Assembly (NCBI RefSeq): GCF_004348445.1
Contig: NZ_SMKV01000006.1
Location: 1-64,000 of the forward strand
Reading direction: 5' to 3'
Source of the DNA: Saccharopolyspora aridisoli
GTDB taxonomy: Bacteria > Actinomycetota > Actinomycetes > Mycobacteriales > Pseudonocardiaceae
DNA length: 64,000 bases
Shown here: in pieces, positions 55,484-64,000 of the stretch
Numbering within the stretch: position 1 is the first letter of the stretch
How the letters are laid out: each line of letters starts with the position of its first letter
Notes under the pieces: generated by a model
Seen by the model: only the letters and a program-made list of their open reading frames with translations
Databases searched by the model: none
Told to the model about the DNA's origin: nothing
Position numbers and translations under genes: made by a program

Positions 55484-56088
55484 GACTTGTCGGCCTTCTG
55501 CTTGCGGTGGATCGTCCCGTCGAAGTCGCGACCCAGCAGCGACAGCAGCACCACGAGGATGCCGCCGCAGGTGATGCAGCTGTCGGCGACGTTGAACACC
55601 GGGAACACCTGACCGCCGGGCGCAAGGAAGGACAGGAAGTCCACCACGTGTCCCTGCAGCGGGCCGGGCGCCCGGAACAACCGGTCGCCGAGGTTGCCGC
55701 AGGCACCGCCGAGCACCAGGCCGAGGCCCACGGCCCAGCCCGGCGAGCGCAGCTTCGGCGCCAGCCACACGATCACGCCGACCACGGCGATGGCGAGCAG
55801 CGCGAGCAGCCAGGTCAGGCCGGTGGCCATCGAGAACGCGGCACCGGGGTTGCGCAGCACGTCGAGGTAGAACAGACCGCCGAGCACCTTCACCGGCGGG
55901 TTGCCCTCCAGGTTCGCGACCACGGCGATCTTGGTCACCACGTCCAGGGCCAACCCCACCGCCGCCACTCCGAACAGCAGCGCCAGCAGCTTGCCGGACG
56001 CGCCCTTCGGTGCGTCCGCTGGCGGGTGGGTCCCGGCGGACTCCGACGAGGAGGCGGCCTGCTCAGGAGGTGGGTGCTCGGTGCTCAC
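55480..56088 (-). CDS. lspA: lipoprotein signal peptidase (signal peptidase II)
   Basis: LspA cleaves diacylglyceryl-modified prolipoproteins, acting after Lgt. The 202-residue aspartic protease has four TM helices, GNLGDRLFR, and the catalytic pair Asp150 (VVDFLSF) and Asp169 (FNVADSCIT). There is an extra hydrophilic Pro/Ser-rich N terminus of about 32 residues. The start is GTG at 56088. It is coupled to rluD by GTGA. A degraded aminotransferase separates it from ileS. Confidence 0.96.
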   Translation of the reverse strand: MSTEHPPPEQAASSSESAGTHPPADAPKGASGKLLALLFGVAAVGLALDVVTKIAVVANLEGNPPVKVLGGLFYLDVLRNPGAAFSMATGLTWLLALLAIAVVGVIVWLAPKLRSPGWAVGLGLVLGGACGNLGDRLFRAPGPLQGHVVDFLSFLAPGGQVFPVFNVADSCITCGGILVVLLSLLGRDFDGTIHRKQKADKS

Positions 56089-56765
56089 GCCGCCATTGTC
56101 CCCGACCCGCGTGAACGCCGGCGCACCAGGACCGCCGCCCCGGCCTCGGGGCCTCGTTCGAGGCAGGAAACGGCGGCAGCGGGCGCTGGTCGTAGACGGG
56201 CTCCCAGCGACCGTCCACCTTCCGATAGCTCGCCGCGGTACCGTCGCCGACCAGGGACTTCAAGGCCACGACCAGGCGGTCGACGTGCTCGGCCGTGGTG
56301 CCCGGGCCGATGCTGACGCGCAGCGCCCCGCCCGCGTCCGCCGCCCGCTCGGGCCAGCAGGTCCTTGGTGGCCAGGTGAGCGCAGAACAGGCCGTCGCGG
56401 ACTCCGATGGCGTGCTCGGCCGACAGCACGGCGCCGGTCAGGCCCGGGTCCTGCCCGTCGATCGTGAAGCTGACGACGCCGACCCGGTCGTGCCCGGTGC
56501 CGAACGAGCTCAGCTCGCGCAGTCCGGGAATCTCGGCCGAACCCGGGAGCACGCGGCTGAGCAGCGAGGACTCGTGCTCGACGACGCACTCCCAGCGGGT
56601 GGCGAATGTCCCGCAGGCGGTGGCCAGGGCGTGCACGGCCGAGCCGCACTGCGCGACCGGCCAGGTCTTCACCCGGGGCACCCCACCGCGGTTGGAGGGT
56701 TGCCGGCCAGCAAGCCGGGGCTTGGCGCTGGCGCTCATGACCTTCGCGACGGAGGCTAGCGCCAC
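56063..56765 (-). pseudogene. remnant of a class V (PLP) aminotransferase
   Basis: Minus-strand reading gives WECVVEHESSLLSRVLPG, then LSSFGTGHDRVGVVSFTIDG and SAEHAIGVRDGLFCAHLATK. The frame then shifts near 56335-56345 into GALRVSIGPGTTAEHVDRLV, VVALKSLVGDGTAASYRKVDG and EPVYDQRPLPPF. Together these match the C-terminal half of actinobacterial cysteine-desulfurase-like aminotransferases. The N-terminal ~200 residues with the PLP lysine are absent and at least one frameshift is present, so it cannot make an active enzyme. Its 3' end overlaps the start of lspA. Confidence 0.8.
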
Positions 56766-56890
56766 CCCCGGCCACGACAACGCCGTCTCACTCGGTGGCC
56801 TGCAAGCAACGGGGGTCCTGGTGCGAACTGCCCGGACTTCGCGACCGTGATCGTGACGGTCCCGACCAGAACCGCCCCCTCCTCATGAAC

Positions 56891-56919
56891 GAGGCCCCGG
56901 GAGCGAGTCCCGGGGCCTC
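56891..56919 (-). terminator. ileS terminator
   Basis: GAGGCCCCGGGA (56891-56902) pairs perfectly with TCCCGGGGCCTC (56908-56919) around the 5-nt loop GCGAG, 11 nt past the ileS stop codon. Confidence 0.85.
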
Positions 56920-56930
56920 GGAAAGCGGGG

Positions 56931-59900
56931 TCAGACGCGGGAGACCGCGACCCTGATCTCGGTCCCGTCGCCGACGGTTCCGGTGGCGGCGTCGGCCGCA
57001 TCGCCGGGGTCGACCGCGTCGGCGAGGGTCTCGCCCGCGATGAACTCGCGGTGCGCCTCGACGGCCTCGGCCACCTCGGTCGGGGCGTCGACCGTGACCG
57101 TGATGCGGTCCGAGACATCGAAACCGGCGTCCTTGCGGGCGTTCTGGATCACCCGGACGACGTCGCGGGCCAGGCCCTCGGCCGCCAGCTCCGGCGTGAC
57201 CTCGGTGTCCAGCACGACCAGCCCGTCACCGCCCGGCAGCGCCGCCGCGGCACCGGAGTCGGTCGAGACCAGCCGCTCGGTGAACTCGCCCTCCTGCAGC
57301 TCGATGCCCGCAGCGACCACGGTGGACCCGCGGTGCTGCCAATCACCGGCCTTGACGGCCTTGATCACGGTCTGCACGTCCTTGCCCAACCGCGGACCGG
57401 CCGCGCGGGCGTTGACCGCGATCTCGAAGTGACCGTGCGCGGCCACGTCGGTGCTCAGCTCAAGGCCCTTGACGTTGACCTCGTCGCTGATCAGGTCGGC
57501 GAACGGGCGCAGCGCCTCGGCCTGCGACGTGGCCACCACCAGGGAGGCCAGCGGCAGCCGGACCCGCAGCTTGTTGGACTTGCGCAGCGCCAGGGCCGAG
57601 GAGCACACCTGGCGCACCTGGTCCATCGCCGACACCAGCGCGGCGTCCGCGGGCAGCTCGTCGACCAGCGGCCAGTCGGCCAGGTGCACAGAGCGGCCGC
57701 CGGTGAGCCCGCGCCACACCGCCTCGGCGGTCAGCGGCAGCAGCGGCGCCACCACCCGGCAGGTCACCTCGAGCACCGTGTGCAGCGTGTCGATCGCTTC
57801 CTTGTCACCCGCCCAGAACCGGTCCCGGGAGCGGCGCACGTACCAGTTGGTCAGCACCTCCAGGAACTCCCGCACGTTCGCGGTCGCGGTCGCCAGGTCC
57901 AGCGAGTCCATCGAGGACTGCACGTCGCCGACCAGCTCGTGGGTCTTGGCCAGCACGTAGCGGTCGAGCACGTGCTCGCTGTCGGTGCGGAACTCCCCGC
58001 TGATGCCTTCGGCGTTGGCGTAGAGCGCGAGGAAGTACCAGGAGTTCCACAGCGGCAGCACCGCCTGGCGCACCGCGTCCCGGATGCCCCGCTCGGTGAC
58101 GACCAGGTCGCCGCCGCGCAGGATCGGGCTCGACATCAGGAACCAGCGCATCGCGTCGGAACCGTCGCGGTCGAAGACCTCGTTGACGTCCGGGTAGTTC
58201 TTCTTGGACTTCGACATCTTCGAACCGTCGTGGCCGAGCACGATGCCGTGCGCCACCACGTTGCTGAACGCCGGCCGGTCGAACAGCGCCGTGGCCAGCA
58301 CGTGCAGCGTGTAGAACCAGCCGCGGGTCTGGCCGTGGTACTCGACGATGAAGTCACCCGGGAAGTGGTGCTCGAACCACTCCGCGTTCTCCATGGGGTA
58401 GTGGACCTGCGCGAACGGCATCGAGCCCGACTCGAACCAGCAGTCGAGCACCTCCGGCACCCTGCGCATCGTCGACTTGCCGGTGGGGTCGTCCGGGTTG
58501 GGCCGGGTCAGCTCGTCGATCTCCGGGCGGTGCAGGTTCGTCGGCCGCACCCCGAAGTCGCGTTCGAGCTCGTCCAGCGAACCGTAGACGTCGGTGCGCG
58601 GGTGCTCGGGGTCGTCCGACACCCACACCGGGATCGGCGAACCCCAGTACCGGTTGCGGGAGATGTTCCAGTCGCGGGCGTTCTCCAGCCACTTGCCGAA
58701 CTGGCCGTCCCGGATGTGCGAGGGAACCCAGTTGATCTGCTTGTTGAGCTCGACCATCCGGTCCTTGAACTGGCTCACGGCCACGAACCAGGACGACACC
58801 GCCCGCTGGATCAGCGCGTTGTCGCAGCGCCAGCAGTGCGGGTACTGGTGGTCGTAGGTCTCGTGACGCAGCAGCAGTCCGCGTTCCTTGAGGTCGCGGG
58901 CGATGTGCTTGTTGGCCTCGAAGACCTGCACGCCCTCGTACGGAGGCACCTCGGCGGTGAACTTGCCGTGCGCGTCGACCGGCACGACCGGCACGATGTC
59001 GGCGGCGTCGGTGACGACCTTGTCGTCCTCACCGAAAGCCGGTGCGATGTGCACGATCCCGGTGCCGTCGTCGGTGGTGACGTAGTCGGCGGCCAGCACC
59101 TGGTGGGCGTTCTCCCGACCGGCGAAGAAGTCGAACGGCGGCTGGTAGCGAGTGCCCAGCAGGTCCGAACCCTTGTACCGGGCCACCACGCGGTCGGCGA
59201 CGTCCTCGCCGAGCTCGCGGGCGTAGGCGGGCAGACGGGCTTCGGCGAGCAGGTATCGCTCGGTGCTCTCGGCGGGCGCGACCAGCGCGTAGTCCACGTC
59301 CGGGTGCACGGCGGCGGCCAGGTTGGACGGCAGGGTCCACGGCGTCGTCGTCCACACCAGGGCCAGCGCGCCGTCGAAGGCCTTCCCGGGCGCGGTCAGG
59401 CGCAGGCCCACCGTCACCGCCGGGTCCTGGCGCGGCCGGTAGCCGTCGTCCATCCGGGTCTCGGTGTTGGACAGCGGCGTCTCGCAGCGCCAGCAGTACC
59501 AGAGGACCCGGTACCCCTCGTAGACCAGACCCTTGTCCCACAGGGTCTTGAACGCCCACATGACGCTTTCCATGTAGTCCAGGTCGAGCGTCTTGTAGTC
59601 GTTCTCGAAGTCCACCCAGCGCGCCTGGCGGGTGACGTAGTCCTCCCAGTCCGCGGTGTAGCGCAGCACGGAGGTCTTGCACGCCTCGTTGAACGCGGCG
59701 ATGCCCATGCTGTCGATCTCGGCCTTCGAGGTGATGCCGAGCTGCTTCTCGGCCTCGACCTCAGCGGGCAGGCCGTGGGTGTCCCAGCCGAACCGGCGCT
59801 CGACCCGCTTGCCGCGCATCGACTGGTAGCGCGGGACAGCGTCCTTGACGTAGCCGGTGAGCAGGTGGCCGTAGTGCGGCAGGCCGTTGGCGAACGGCGG

Positions 59901-60083
59901 GCCGTCGTAGAAGACGTACTCGTTCGAGCCGTTGTGACCCGCCTCGCGCGCATCGATGGAGGCGCGGAAGGTCTTGTCGTCGGCCCAGAAGTCCAGCACC
60001 TGGCGTTCGATCGCCGGGAACGCGGGCTGGGCCGCCACGCCGCGCTCGTCGGACGCGCCGAAGGAAACCTTGGGGTATGCCAT
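56931..60083 (-). CDS. ileS: isoleucyl-tRNA synthetase
   Basis: This 1050-residue class I synthetase has the HIGH motif as [13 protein letters not shown], the CP1 editing domain, and the KMSKS loop [13 protein letters not shown]. The C-terminal region lacks the zinc finger of the Escherichia coli type. Length and motif form fit the eukaryote-like IleS that is usual in actinobacteria and linked to low mupirocin sensitivity; that property is family knowledge, not shown here. ATG at 60083 has GAGGAG about 10 nt upstream. Expression is probably controlled by the T-box leader immediately upstream. Confidence 0.97.
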   Translation of the reverse strand: MAYPKVSFGASDERGVAAQPAFPAIERQVLDFWADDKTFRASIDAREAGHNGSNEYVFYDGPPFANGLPHYGHLLTGYVKDAVPRYQSMRGKRVERRFGWDTHGLPAEVEAEKQLGITSKAEIDSMGIAAFNEACKTSVLRYTADWEDYVTRQARWVDFENDYKTLDLDYMESVMWAFKTLWDKGLVYEGYRVLWYCWRCETPLSNTETRMDDGYRPRQDPAVTVGLRLTAPGKAFDGALALVWTTTPWTLPSNLAAAVHPDVDYALVAPAESTERYLLAEARLPAYARELGEDVADRVVARYKGSDLLGTRYQPPFDFFAGRENAHQVLAADYVTTDDGTGIVHIAPAFGEDDKVVTDAADIVPVVPVDAHGKFTAEVPPYEGVQVFEANKHIARDLKERGLLLRHETYDHQYPHCWRCDNALIQRAVSSWFVAVSQFKDRMVELNKQINWVPSHIRDGQFGKWLENARDWNISRNRYWGSPIPVWVSDDPEHPRTDVYGSLDELERDFGVRPTNLHRPEIDELTRPNPDDPTGKSTMRRVPEVLDCWFESGSMPFAQVHYPMENAEWFEHHFPGDFIVEYHGQTRGWFYTLHVLATALFDRPAFSNVVAHGIVLGHDGSKMSKSKKNYPDVNEVFDRDGSDAMRWFLMSSPILRGGDLVVTERGIRDAVRQAVLPLWNSWYFLALYANAEGISGEFRTDSEHVLDRYVLAKTHELVGDVQSSMDSLDLATATANVREFLEVLTNWYVRRSRDRFWAGDKEAIDTLHTVLEVTCRVVAPLLPLTAEAVWRGLTGGRSVHLADWPLVDELPADAALVSAMDQVRQVCSSALALRKSNKLRVRLPLASLVVATSQAEALRPFADLISDEVNVKGLELSTDVAAHGHFEIAVNARAAGPRLGKDVQTVIKAVKAGDWQHRGSTVVAAGIELQEGEFTERLVSTDSGAAAALPGGDGLVVLDTEVTPELAAEGLARDVVRVIQNARKDAGFDVSDRITVTVDAPTEVAEAVEAHREFIAGETLADAVDPGDAADAATGTVGDGTEIRVAVSRV

Positions 60084-60124
60084 CGCGGAGCTGCTCCTCG
60101 CAGTGTGTCGTTGCCGCCCTGGAG

Positions 60125-60305
60125 GACGGGGACGACGTCCCGGACTCGCCGGGCACCGCGGTACCACCCCGCTTGCCGAGGGCGCGAACGCCGACGGCCA
60201 CTCGATTGCCGGCTGTGACGGGCCGGACCCGTCCGGTTCTACTGAGGCGCCGCAGGTGCCCGTTCTTCCGGAGGCTCCCCGGTGATGGCCGGATCAACGC
60301 CTGGT
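60125..60305 (-). promoter_or_regulatory. T-box riboswitch of ileS
   Basis: Read on the minus strand, the leader holds the T-box signature GGGGTGGTACCGCGGT (60170-60155), which pairs with the tRNA acceptor end. About 115 nt earlier, GGCCATCACCGGGGAGCC carries an ATC isoleucine specifier (60286-60284) in a short Stem I, as in actinobacterial ileS leaders. No intrinsic terminator follows, so control is probably at translation, by sequestering the GAGGAG upstream of the ATG. Confidence 0.88.
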
Positions 60306-60338
60306 CCTCACAGAGTACCGGGATGTCGCCAGTGGTTT

Positions 60339-60812
60339 TCACCGGCTCCGGCCGGACTCCGCCGCGATCGTCGCGTTGGGCGCGCACCGGGCGCACGGCG
60401 TGAAGCCGAGCTCCCGCGCCTCACCGAGCTCCAGCGGCAGCGTCTCAGCCTCACCGAGCCACTCGCAGGTCCGCACGTGGTATCGCGGACGTTCGTCGAC
60501 CACCACGACCCCGGCGTCCGGATCGGCCGCCTCGGCCGCGTTGCTGCGTTCCTCACCCGGCTCCGCGCCCAGCCGCCGGGCCGCCGCGATCTCCTCGCCA
60601 CCGCGACGGGTTCTGATCCGGTCGGCGAACAGCAGCGCCGCCCCGAGGAGGCTCGCCAGGACCGAGATCCAGGCGAGGCCGGAGCCTCCGCCGAGCACGG
60701 CCGCCACCAACGTCGCGGCGGCCACCAGGACCAGCAGCAGAACGACCAGCAGCACTAGCTTTCCCGTCTCTCGCCGTCCCCCTCTCGACACATACCGGCG
60801 GTGACGGGCCAT
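60339..60812 (-). CDS. two-TM protein with C-terminal cysteine motif
   Basis: This 157-residue protein has TM helices at about 19-41 (VLLVVLLLVLVAAATLVAAVL) and 46-63. A charged linker then leads to a compact C-terminal motif YHVRTCEWLGEAETLPLELGEARELGFTPCARC. Three Cys in TC..PCARC suggest a zinc or disulfide site. Similar small proteins occur beside wag31 in actinobacteria, but I know no function. The annotated ATG at 60812 sits in the loop of a 15-bp hairpin; the GTG at 60791 is a serious alternative start. Confidence 0.75.
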   Translation of the reverse strand: MARHRRYVSRGGRRETGKLVLLVVLLLVLVAAATLVAAVLGGGSGLAWISVLASLLGAALLFADRIRTRRGGEEIAAARRLGAEPGEERSNAAEAADPDAGVVVVDERPRYHVRTCEWLGEAETLPLELGEARELGFTPCARCAPNATIAAESGRSR

Positions 60813-60829
60813 GACCCATCACCGCCGGT
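60794..60829 (-). terminator. hairpin enclosing a start codon after wag31
   Basis: ACCGGCGGTGACGGG (60794-60808) pairs with 60814-60828, with a single mismatch over 15 bp. The 5-nt loop contains the ATG at 60812. It begins 23 nt past the wag31 stop. It may be the wag31 terminator or a structure that limits translation of the next gene. Confidence 0.6.
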
Positions 60830-60851
60830 GCGCCAAGTCTTGAACGGGGAA

Positions 60852-61691
60852 TCAGCCCGCTTCGGCCGCCCTGGTCCCGAAGCTGTAGCTGGTGGCCTGC
60901 TGACCGGAACGGCTTCCGCTGCTGCTCTCCGCTGGCGCGGCAGAACCTCGGTCCTGCAGTTCGCGAAGCTGAGACTCCAGGTAGGTCTGCAGTCGAGTGC
61001 GGTACTCGCGCTCGAACGTGCGGAGAGTCTCGATCTTCTTCTCGAGGGCGTTCTTCTCGTTCGTGATGTTGCCCATCACCTCAGCGTGCTTGCGCTGCGC
61101 ATCGCGTTCCAGGCTGGCGGCCTTGTCGCGCGCCTGCCGCTCAAGCGTTTCCGCCCGGGTTCGGGCGTCGTTGAGCATCGTCTCGGCTCGAGTTCGAGAT
61201 TCGTTGACCATGCTGTCGGACTTCGAGCGAGCCTCCGACAGCAGCTGCTCCGACTTGGTCCGGGCCTCGGACAACATGCCGTCGGCCTCGGCCTTGGCCT
61301 CACCGGTCAACCGGTCGGCCATCTCCTGCGCGAGACCGAGAACCTTGGCGGCCTGCACGTGGTGATCACCGCCCGGAGAGGTCTGCTCGGCAGCGGTCGG
61401 CGCCGGGACCGGGGTGAGCCGGCGCGGTTCCTCCGGTGGGGCGGCTGGGGGCGAGGCAGCAGCGGACGCAGCCTGGCTGCGGGCGTCGTCCAGGTCGACC
61501 TGGGCCGACTGCAGCTGGGACTCCAGCTGCTCCACCTGGCCACGCAGGTCGTTGTTCTCCTCAACCAGCCGGGCAAGCTCGGCTTCAACCAGGTCGAGGA
61601 ATGCATCCACCTCGTCCTCGTTGTAGCCCCGCTTGCCGATCGGAGGTTTGCTGAACGCGACGTTATGCACGTCGGCGGGGGTCAGGCCCAC
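60852..61691 (-). CDS. wag31: DivIVA/Wag31 polar growth scaffold
   Basis: This 279-residue cytoskeletal protein recruits cell-wall synthesis to the poles. The conserved membrane-curvature N terminus is [36 protein letters not shown] first coiled coil (about 35-75), a Pro/Ala-rich linker (about 75-110) and a long second coiled coil (about 115-255) with repeats such as [22 protein letters not shown] follow. GTG at 61691 is the start. It lies in the division-gene cluster wag31-yggT-sepF-yggS-pgeF. Confidence 0.96.
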   Translation of the reverse strand: MGLTPADVHNVAFSKPPIGKRGYNEDEVDAFLDLVEAELARLVEENNDLRGQVEQLESQLQSAQVDLDDARSQAASAAASPPAAPPEEPRRLTPVPAPTAAEQTSPGGDHHVQAAKVLGLAQEMADRLTGEAKAEADGMLSEARTKSEQLLSEARSKSDSMVNESRTRAETMLNDARTRAETLERQARDKAASLERDAQRKHAEVMGNITNEKNALEKKIETLRTFEREYRTRLQTYLESQLRELQDRGSAAPAESSSGSRSGQQATSYSFGTRAAEAG

Positions 61692-61742
61692 AAGATCACC
61701 TCACGCACTCCTTCGGCAGCTGCGGGTCGGTCGGGTTCCCCG

Positions 61743-62054
61743 TCACCCGGCCGGTTGCACCAGTCGCATCAGTATGAACACGACCAGCAGCAGCACCATA
61801 ATCGATAGGTCCAGTCCGACGCCGCCGATCCGGACCGTCGGAATCACCCGACGCACCAACTTCACAGGTGGGTCGGTCACTGTGTAGATGCTCTCCAACG
61901 CGATTGCAACCCCCCCAACGGGTCGCCAATCGCGGGCGAACACTCTCACGAGTTCCACCACGATACGCGCCGTGAGCAGGAGCCAGAAGAAGAACAGAAC
62001 GTAGAACAGGACGATCTGCACCGGGTTCACGCCTTCAACTGTGCCACCACTCAT
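61743..62054 (-). CDS. yggT: YggT family membrane protein
   Basis: This 103-residue protein has two TM helices (VQIVLFYVLFFFWLLLTARI and LDLSIMVLLLVVFILMRLVQ) flanking the YggT segment AIYTVTDPPVKLVRRVIPTVRIG (here SIYTVTDPPVKLVRR). It is conserved between sepF and wag31 in actinobacteria and probably has a role in the membrane at division or osmotic stress; its exact function is not known. ATG at 62054 overlaps the sepF stop as ATGA. Confidence 0.93.
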   Translation of the reverse strand: MSGGTVEGVNPVQIVLFYVLFFFWLLLTARIVVELVRVFARDWRPVGGVAIALESIYTVTDPPVKLVRRVIPTVRIGGVGLDLSIMVLLLVVFILMRLVQPAG

Positions 62055-62707
62055 CCGTAGTTGAAAAAGGCCCCCTCTGCTAGACGTCGCTTGTCCTCTG
62101 CCGCGACGTCGACGTTCGGCGGTGAGAGCAAGAACACCCGGTTGGTGACCTTCTCGATCGAACCCCGCATCGCGAACGCCAGACCTGCGGCGAAGTCGAC
62201 CAGGCGCTTCGCGTCGGCCTCCTCCATCTCGGTCAAGTTCATGATCACCGGCGTGCCGTCCCGGTACTGCTCGCCGACGGTCCGCGCTTCGCTGTAGCTG
62301 CGCGGATGCAGAGTTGTGATCTTGCTCAAGTTGAATTGAGCACCTGTGTCGGTCACCGCCCGCAGACGCGAAACGCTGTCACCGCGCGACTGACTGTTGG
62401 GCAAAGTGCTGCGCGACGGCGTCTCGGACGCCCACTGCCGCCGCGGTCGCGGCGGCTCCCGGAACTCCTCGGCGTAGGACTCGGTCTCCGCGTCGGCTTG
62501 GAAGCCACCGCGGGTGCCCGCCGACCTGCGCCGGGGAGATCCCCGGTCTTCGTCGTACGCGGCCCGGTCGCTGTAGGTCGGACAGGAGTCGTACGCAAGA
62601 CGATCATCGTCGTACCGCTCGCGGTAGGCGATCTCGTCCTCGTACTCGTCCACCTCGTCGGCCGGGACCATGCCGAAGTAGGCCTTCAACTTGTGCAGAG
62701 CGCTCAT
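62051..62707 (-). CDS. sepF: cell division protein SepF
   Basis: SepF is the membrane anchor for FtsZ in bacteria lacking FtsA. The 218-residue protein starts with the amphipathic membrane-binding helix MSALHKLKAYFGMVP. An acidic/Arg-rich disordered linker of about 20-115 follows, then the SepF fold (LHPRSYSEARTVGEQYRDGTPVIMNLTEME, RLVDFAAGLAFAMRGSIEKV, VFLLSPPNV). ATG at 62707 with GGAAGG at about 8-9 nt is preferred over 62713. It is coupled to yggT by ATGA. Confidence 0.95.
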   Translation of the reverse strand: MSALHKLKAYFGMVPADEVDEYEDEIAYRERYDDDRLAYDSCPTYSDRAAYDEDRGSPRRRSAGTRGGFQADAETESYAEEFREPPRPRRQWASETPSRSTLPNSQSRGDSVSRLRAVTDTGAQFNLSKITTLHPRSYSEARTVGEQYRDGTPVIMNLTEMEEADAKRLVDFAAGLAFAMRGSIEKVTNRVFLLSPPNVDVAAEDKRRLAEGAFFNYG

Positions 62708-62778
62708 CGGCATGCCCTTCCTCTGCGGCTCCCTGACACCGAGCACGAGGTGGCCGGCCTTCGACCCCCTTTTGACGG

Positions 62779-63513
62779 CTACGGCGAGGTTAGCCGCCGC
62801 CCGCCGAGCAGCGCGGTTCCGACACGCACCCTGGTCGAGCCGTGGGCAACGGCACTTTCCAGGTCACCGGACATCCCCGCCGACACATCCACAGCTTCGG
62901 GGTGATCGACGCGCAAGCGCTCGAAGATCGACGATAGTGTGTCAAAAGACACAGCTGCGTCGCCGCCGAGCGGAGCCACTGCCATCACTCCGCGCAACCG
63001 AAGTCCGCTCGTTCGCGTGATCATGTCGGCGAGTCGGTGAACGTCCTCCGGCGAGCAGCCGCCCCTTCCGGTGGTTCCGTCCAGGCTGACCTGCACCAAC
63101 ACGTCCAAAGGGCGCTCCCGCTCGCCCGTTTCGAGGGCGTTCGTGGTTGCGCGGGAAAGCGCTTCGGCGAGCCGTTCGCTGTCGACCGACTCGACCACGT
63201 CCGCCCAGCGGGCCACCGCGCGAGCCTTGTTCCGCTGCAACTGGCCGACCATGTGCCAGCGCCGCGCGGCCTGCGGCCGCAGCTCGGCGAACTCCGCCAC
63301 CTTGCCGCGCGCCTCCTGCTCGCGGTTCTCGGCGAAGGACGACAGCCCGAGATCGGAGAGAAGAGCCACATCGGATGCGGGGAAGGTCTTGGTCACAGCG
63401 AGCAGTTCGACCTCCTCCGGAGACCGGCCGGCGGCGTGGCACGCCTTCGCCAAGCGCTCCCGGACCGCCGCCAGCGACTCGGACAGCTCCGCGCGACGTT
63501 CTTCGGGCGTCAC
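62779..63513 (-). CDS. yggS: YggS family PLP homeostasis protein
   Basis: This 244-residue PLP-binding, alanine-racemase-fold protein is implicated in PLP balance. The PLP lysine is about residue 42 (VELLAVTKTFPASD). HMVGQLQRNKAR, the phosphate-binding region LSAGMSGDLESAVAHGSTRVRVGTALLG (in parts) and a C-terminal Arg are present. GTG at 63513 overlaps the pgeF stop as GTGA. Its place before sepF is typical. Confidence 0.95.
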   Translation of the reverse strand: MTPEERRAELSESLAAVRERLAKACHAAGRSPEEVELLAVTKTFPASDVALLSDLGLSSFAENREQEARGKVAEFAELRPQAARRWHMVGQLQRNKARAVARWADVVESVDSERLAEALSRATTNALETGERERPLDVLVQVSLDGTTGRGGCSPEDVHRLADMITRTSGLRLRGVMAVAPLGGDAAVSFDTLSSIFERLRVDHPEAVDVSAGMSGDLESAVAHGSTRVRVGTALLGGRRLTSP

Positions 63514-64000
63514 GACTGCTCGTCCATCCAGATCACCGAGGCGAAGCGCCCGGTCTTGCCGTTGTCGCGCCGGTGGCTGAAAAGCTCCCGGGTTTCCATG
63601 GTGCAGCGCGGGTCGACGCCGATCTTGGCGATGCCGACCTGCGCGAGCTGCTCGAACAACCCGGCCCGCAGGTCGAGCCCGGTGGTGCCCTTGCGGGTCT
63701 TGCAGGCACTGCCCGGCAGGTGCTCCTCCACGTCGGCCTGCATCTCCGGCGGCACCTCGTAGCAGGCACCGCAGGCTGCGGGCCCGATCAGCGCTTCCAC
63801 CCTGTCGAGCTGCGCACCGGCCTCGCGCATCGATTTCAGCGCCGCAGGCAGGACTCCCACGCGCGCGCCCACGCGTCCGGCGTGTACCGCGGAGATCACC
63901 CCGGCCTCCGGGTCGCCCAGCAGCACCGGAACGCAGTCGGCGGTCAGGGCGACCAGCGCGAGCCCCGGTTGAGCCGTCACCAGCGCATCGGAGGCCTCCA
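63510..64000 (-). CDS. pgeF: YfiH/PgeF-type polyphenol oxidase domain (5' truncated)
   Basis: The gene enters from beyond the right edge; about 163 C-terminal residues are present. Motifs are ALTADCVPVLLGD (Cys metal ligand), VHAGRVGARVGV (His ligand; most relatives read HAGWRG) and GPAACGACYEV (Cys ligand region). The family is known as laccase-like YfiH or peptidoglycan editing factor, which removes wrongly incorporated serine-containing muropeptides. In actinobacteria it lies between ftsZ and yggS, so ftsZ probably lies just outside. Confidence 0.92.
   Translation of the reverse strand, partial: EASDALVTAQPGLALVALTADCVPVLLGDPEAGVISAVHAGRVGARVGVLPAALKSMREAGAQLDRVEALIGPAACGACYEVPPEMQADVEEHLPGSACKTRKGTTGLDLRAGLFEQLAQVGIAKIGVDPRCTMETRELFSHRRDNGKTGRFASVIWMDEQS

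Noticed and set aside
57051..60218. 1055-aa open frame on the plus strand opposite ileS
   Set aside because: It is a high-GC shadow of ileS with Arg/Val/Gly-rich composition and no domain; the minus strand carries full IleS motifs.

Overview
The window is about 70% G+C, uses many GTG starts and packs its genes with 4-bp ATGA/GTGA overlaps, as an actinomycete does. Several genes point to the order Pseudonocardiales, and Saccharopolyspora is my best guess from gene content and order alone. These are a Wag31-type DivIVA, SepF, an AftA-like arabinofuranosyltransferase beside a DUF2567 protein (arabinogalactan wall), a bifunctional-type HisA (PriA), an ileS T-box leader and the order hisD-C-B ... 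hisH-A ... hisF-I ... trpE-C-B-A-lgt. No rRNA, tRNA, CRISPR array, prophage or transposase was seen.

Region 1 (1-22 kb) is an amino-acid biosynthesis block, almost all on the minus strand. It runs hisD-hisC-hisB, then hisH-small membrane protein-priA, then hisF-hisI, then trpE-membrane protein-trpC-trpB-trpA, then lgt. No trpF is present, and PriA carries the residues that let it serve both pathways. The ancestral order is interrupted by a secreted peptidase, a SoxR-like regulator divergent from a split transketolase, a C4-dicarboxylate two-component system with its transporter, a stand-alone domain resembling the phospholipase C C-terminus, and a TetR gene divergent from trpE.

Region 2 (22-34.8 kb) is accessory. 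It holds a secreted M14 carboxypeptidase, a YqeB-like membrane protein, a five-gene peptide/metal-type ABC importer operon behind a 29-bp palindrome, and a GntR-controlled cluster (DUF2848 protein, MHS symporter, nitrilase-fold amidase), followed by a CPBP protease.

Region 3 (34.8-49.2 kb) holds the nadA-nadB-nadC operon with a divergent NrtR/NdnR-type regulator and a shared palindromic double promoter. It continues with a LON-domain protein, a membrane-anchored protein of unknown function, DUF2567, AftA, a membrane protein with a NarL-type two-component system, and two closely related tandem cytochromes P450.

Region 4 (49.2-64 kb) is housekeeping and cell division. It holds dnaE, an unknown HTH/Ig-like protein, rluD, lspA, a decayed class V aminotransferase, ileS with its T-box, a membrane protein with a Cys motif, wag31, yggT, sepF, yggS and the partial pgeF that runs off the right edge.

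Two repeat families cross the map. One is a 24-bp-period repeat at the left edge and again near 14.3 kb. The other is a dispersed intergenic element of about 140 bp, with two well-conserved copies (22.2 and 24.6 kb) and two diverged or partial ones.
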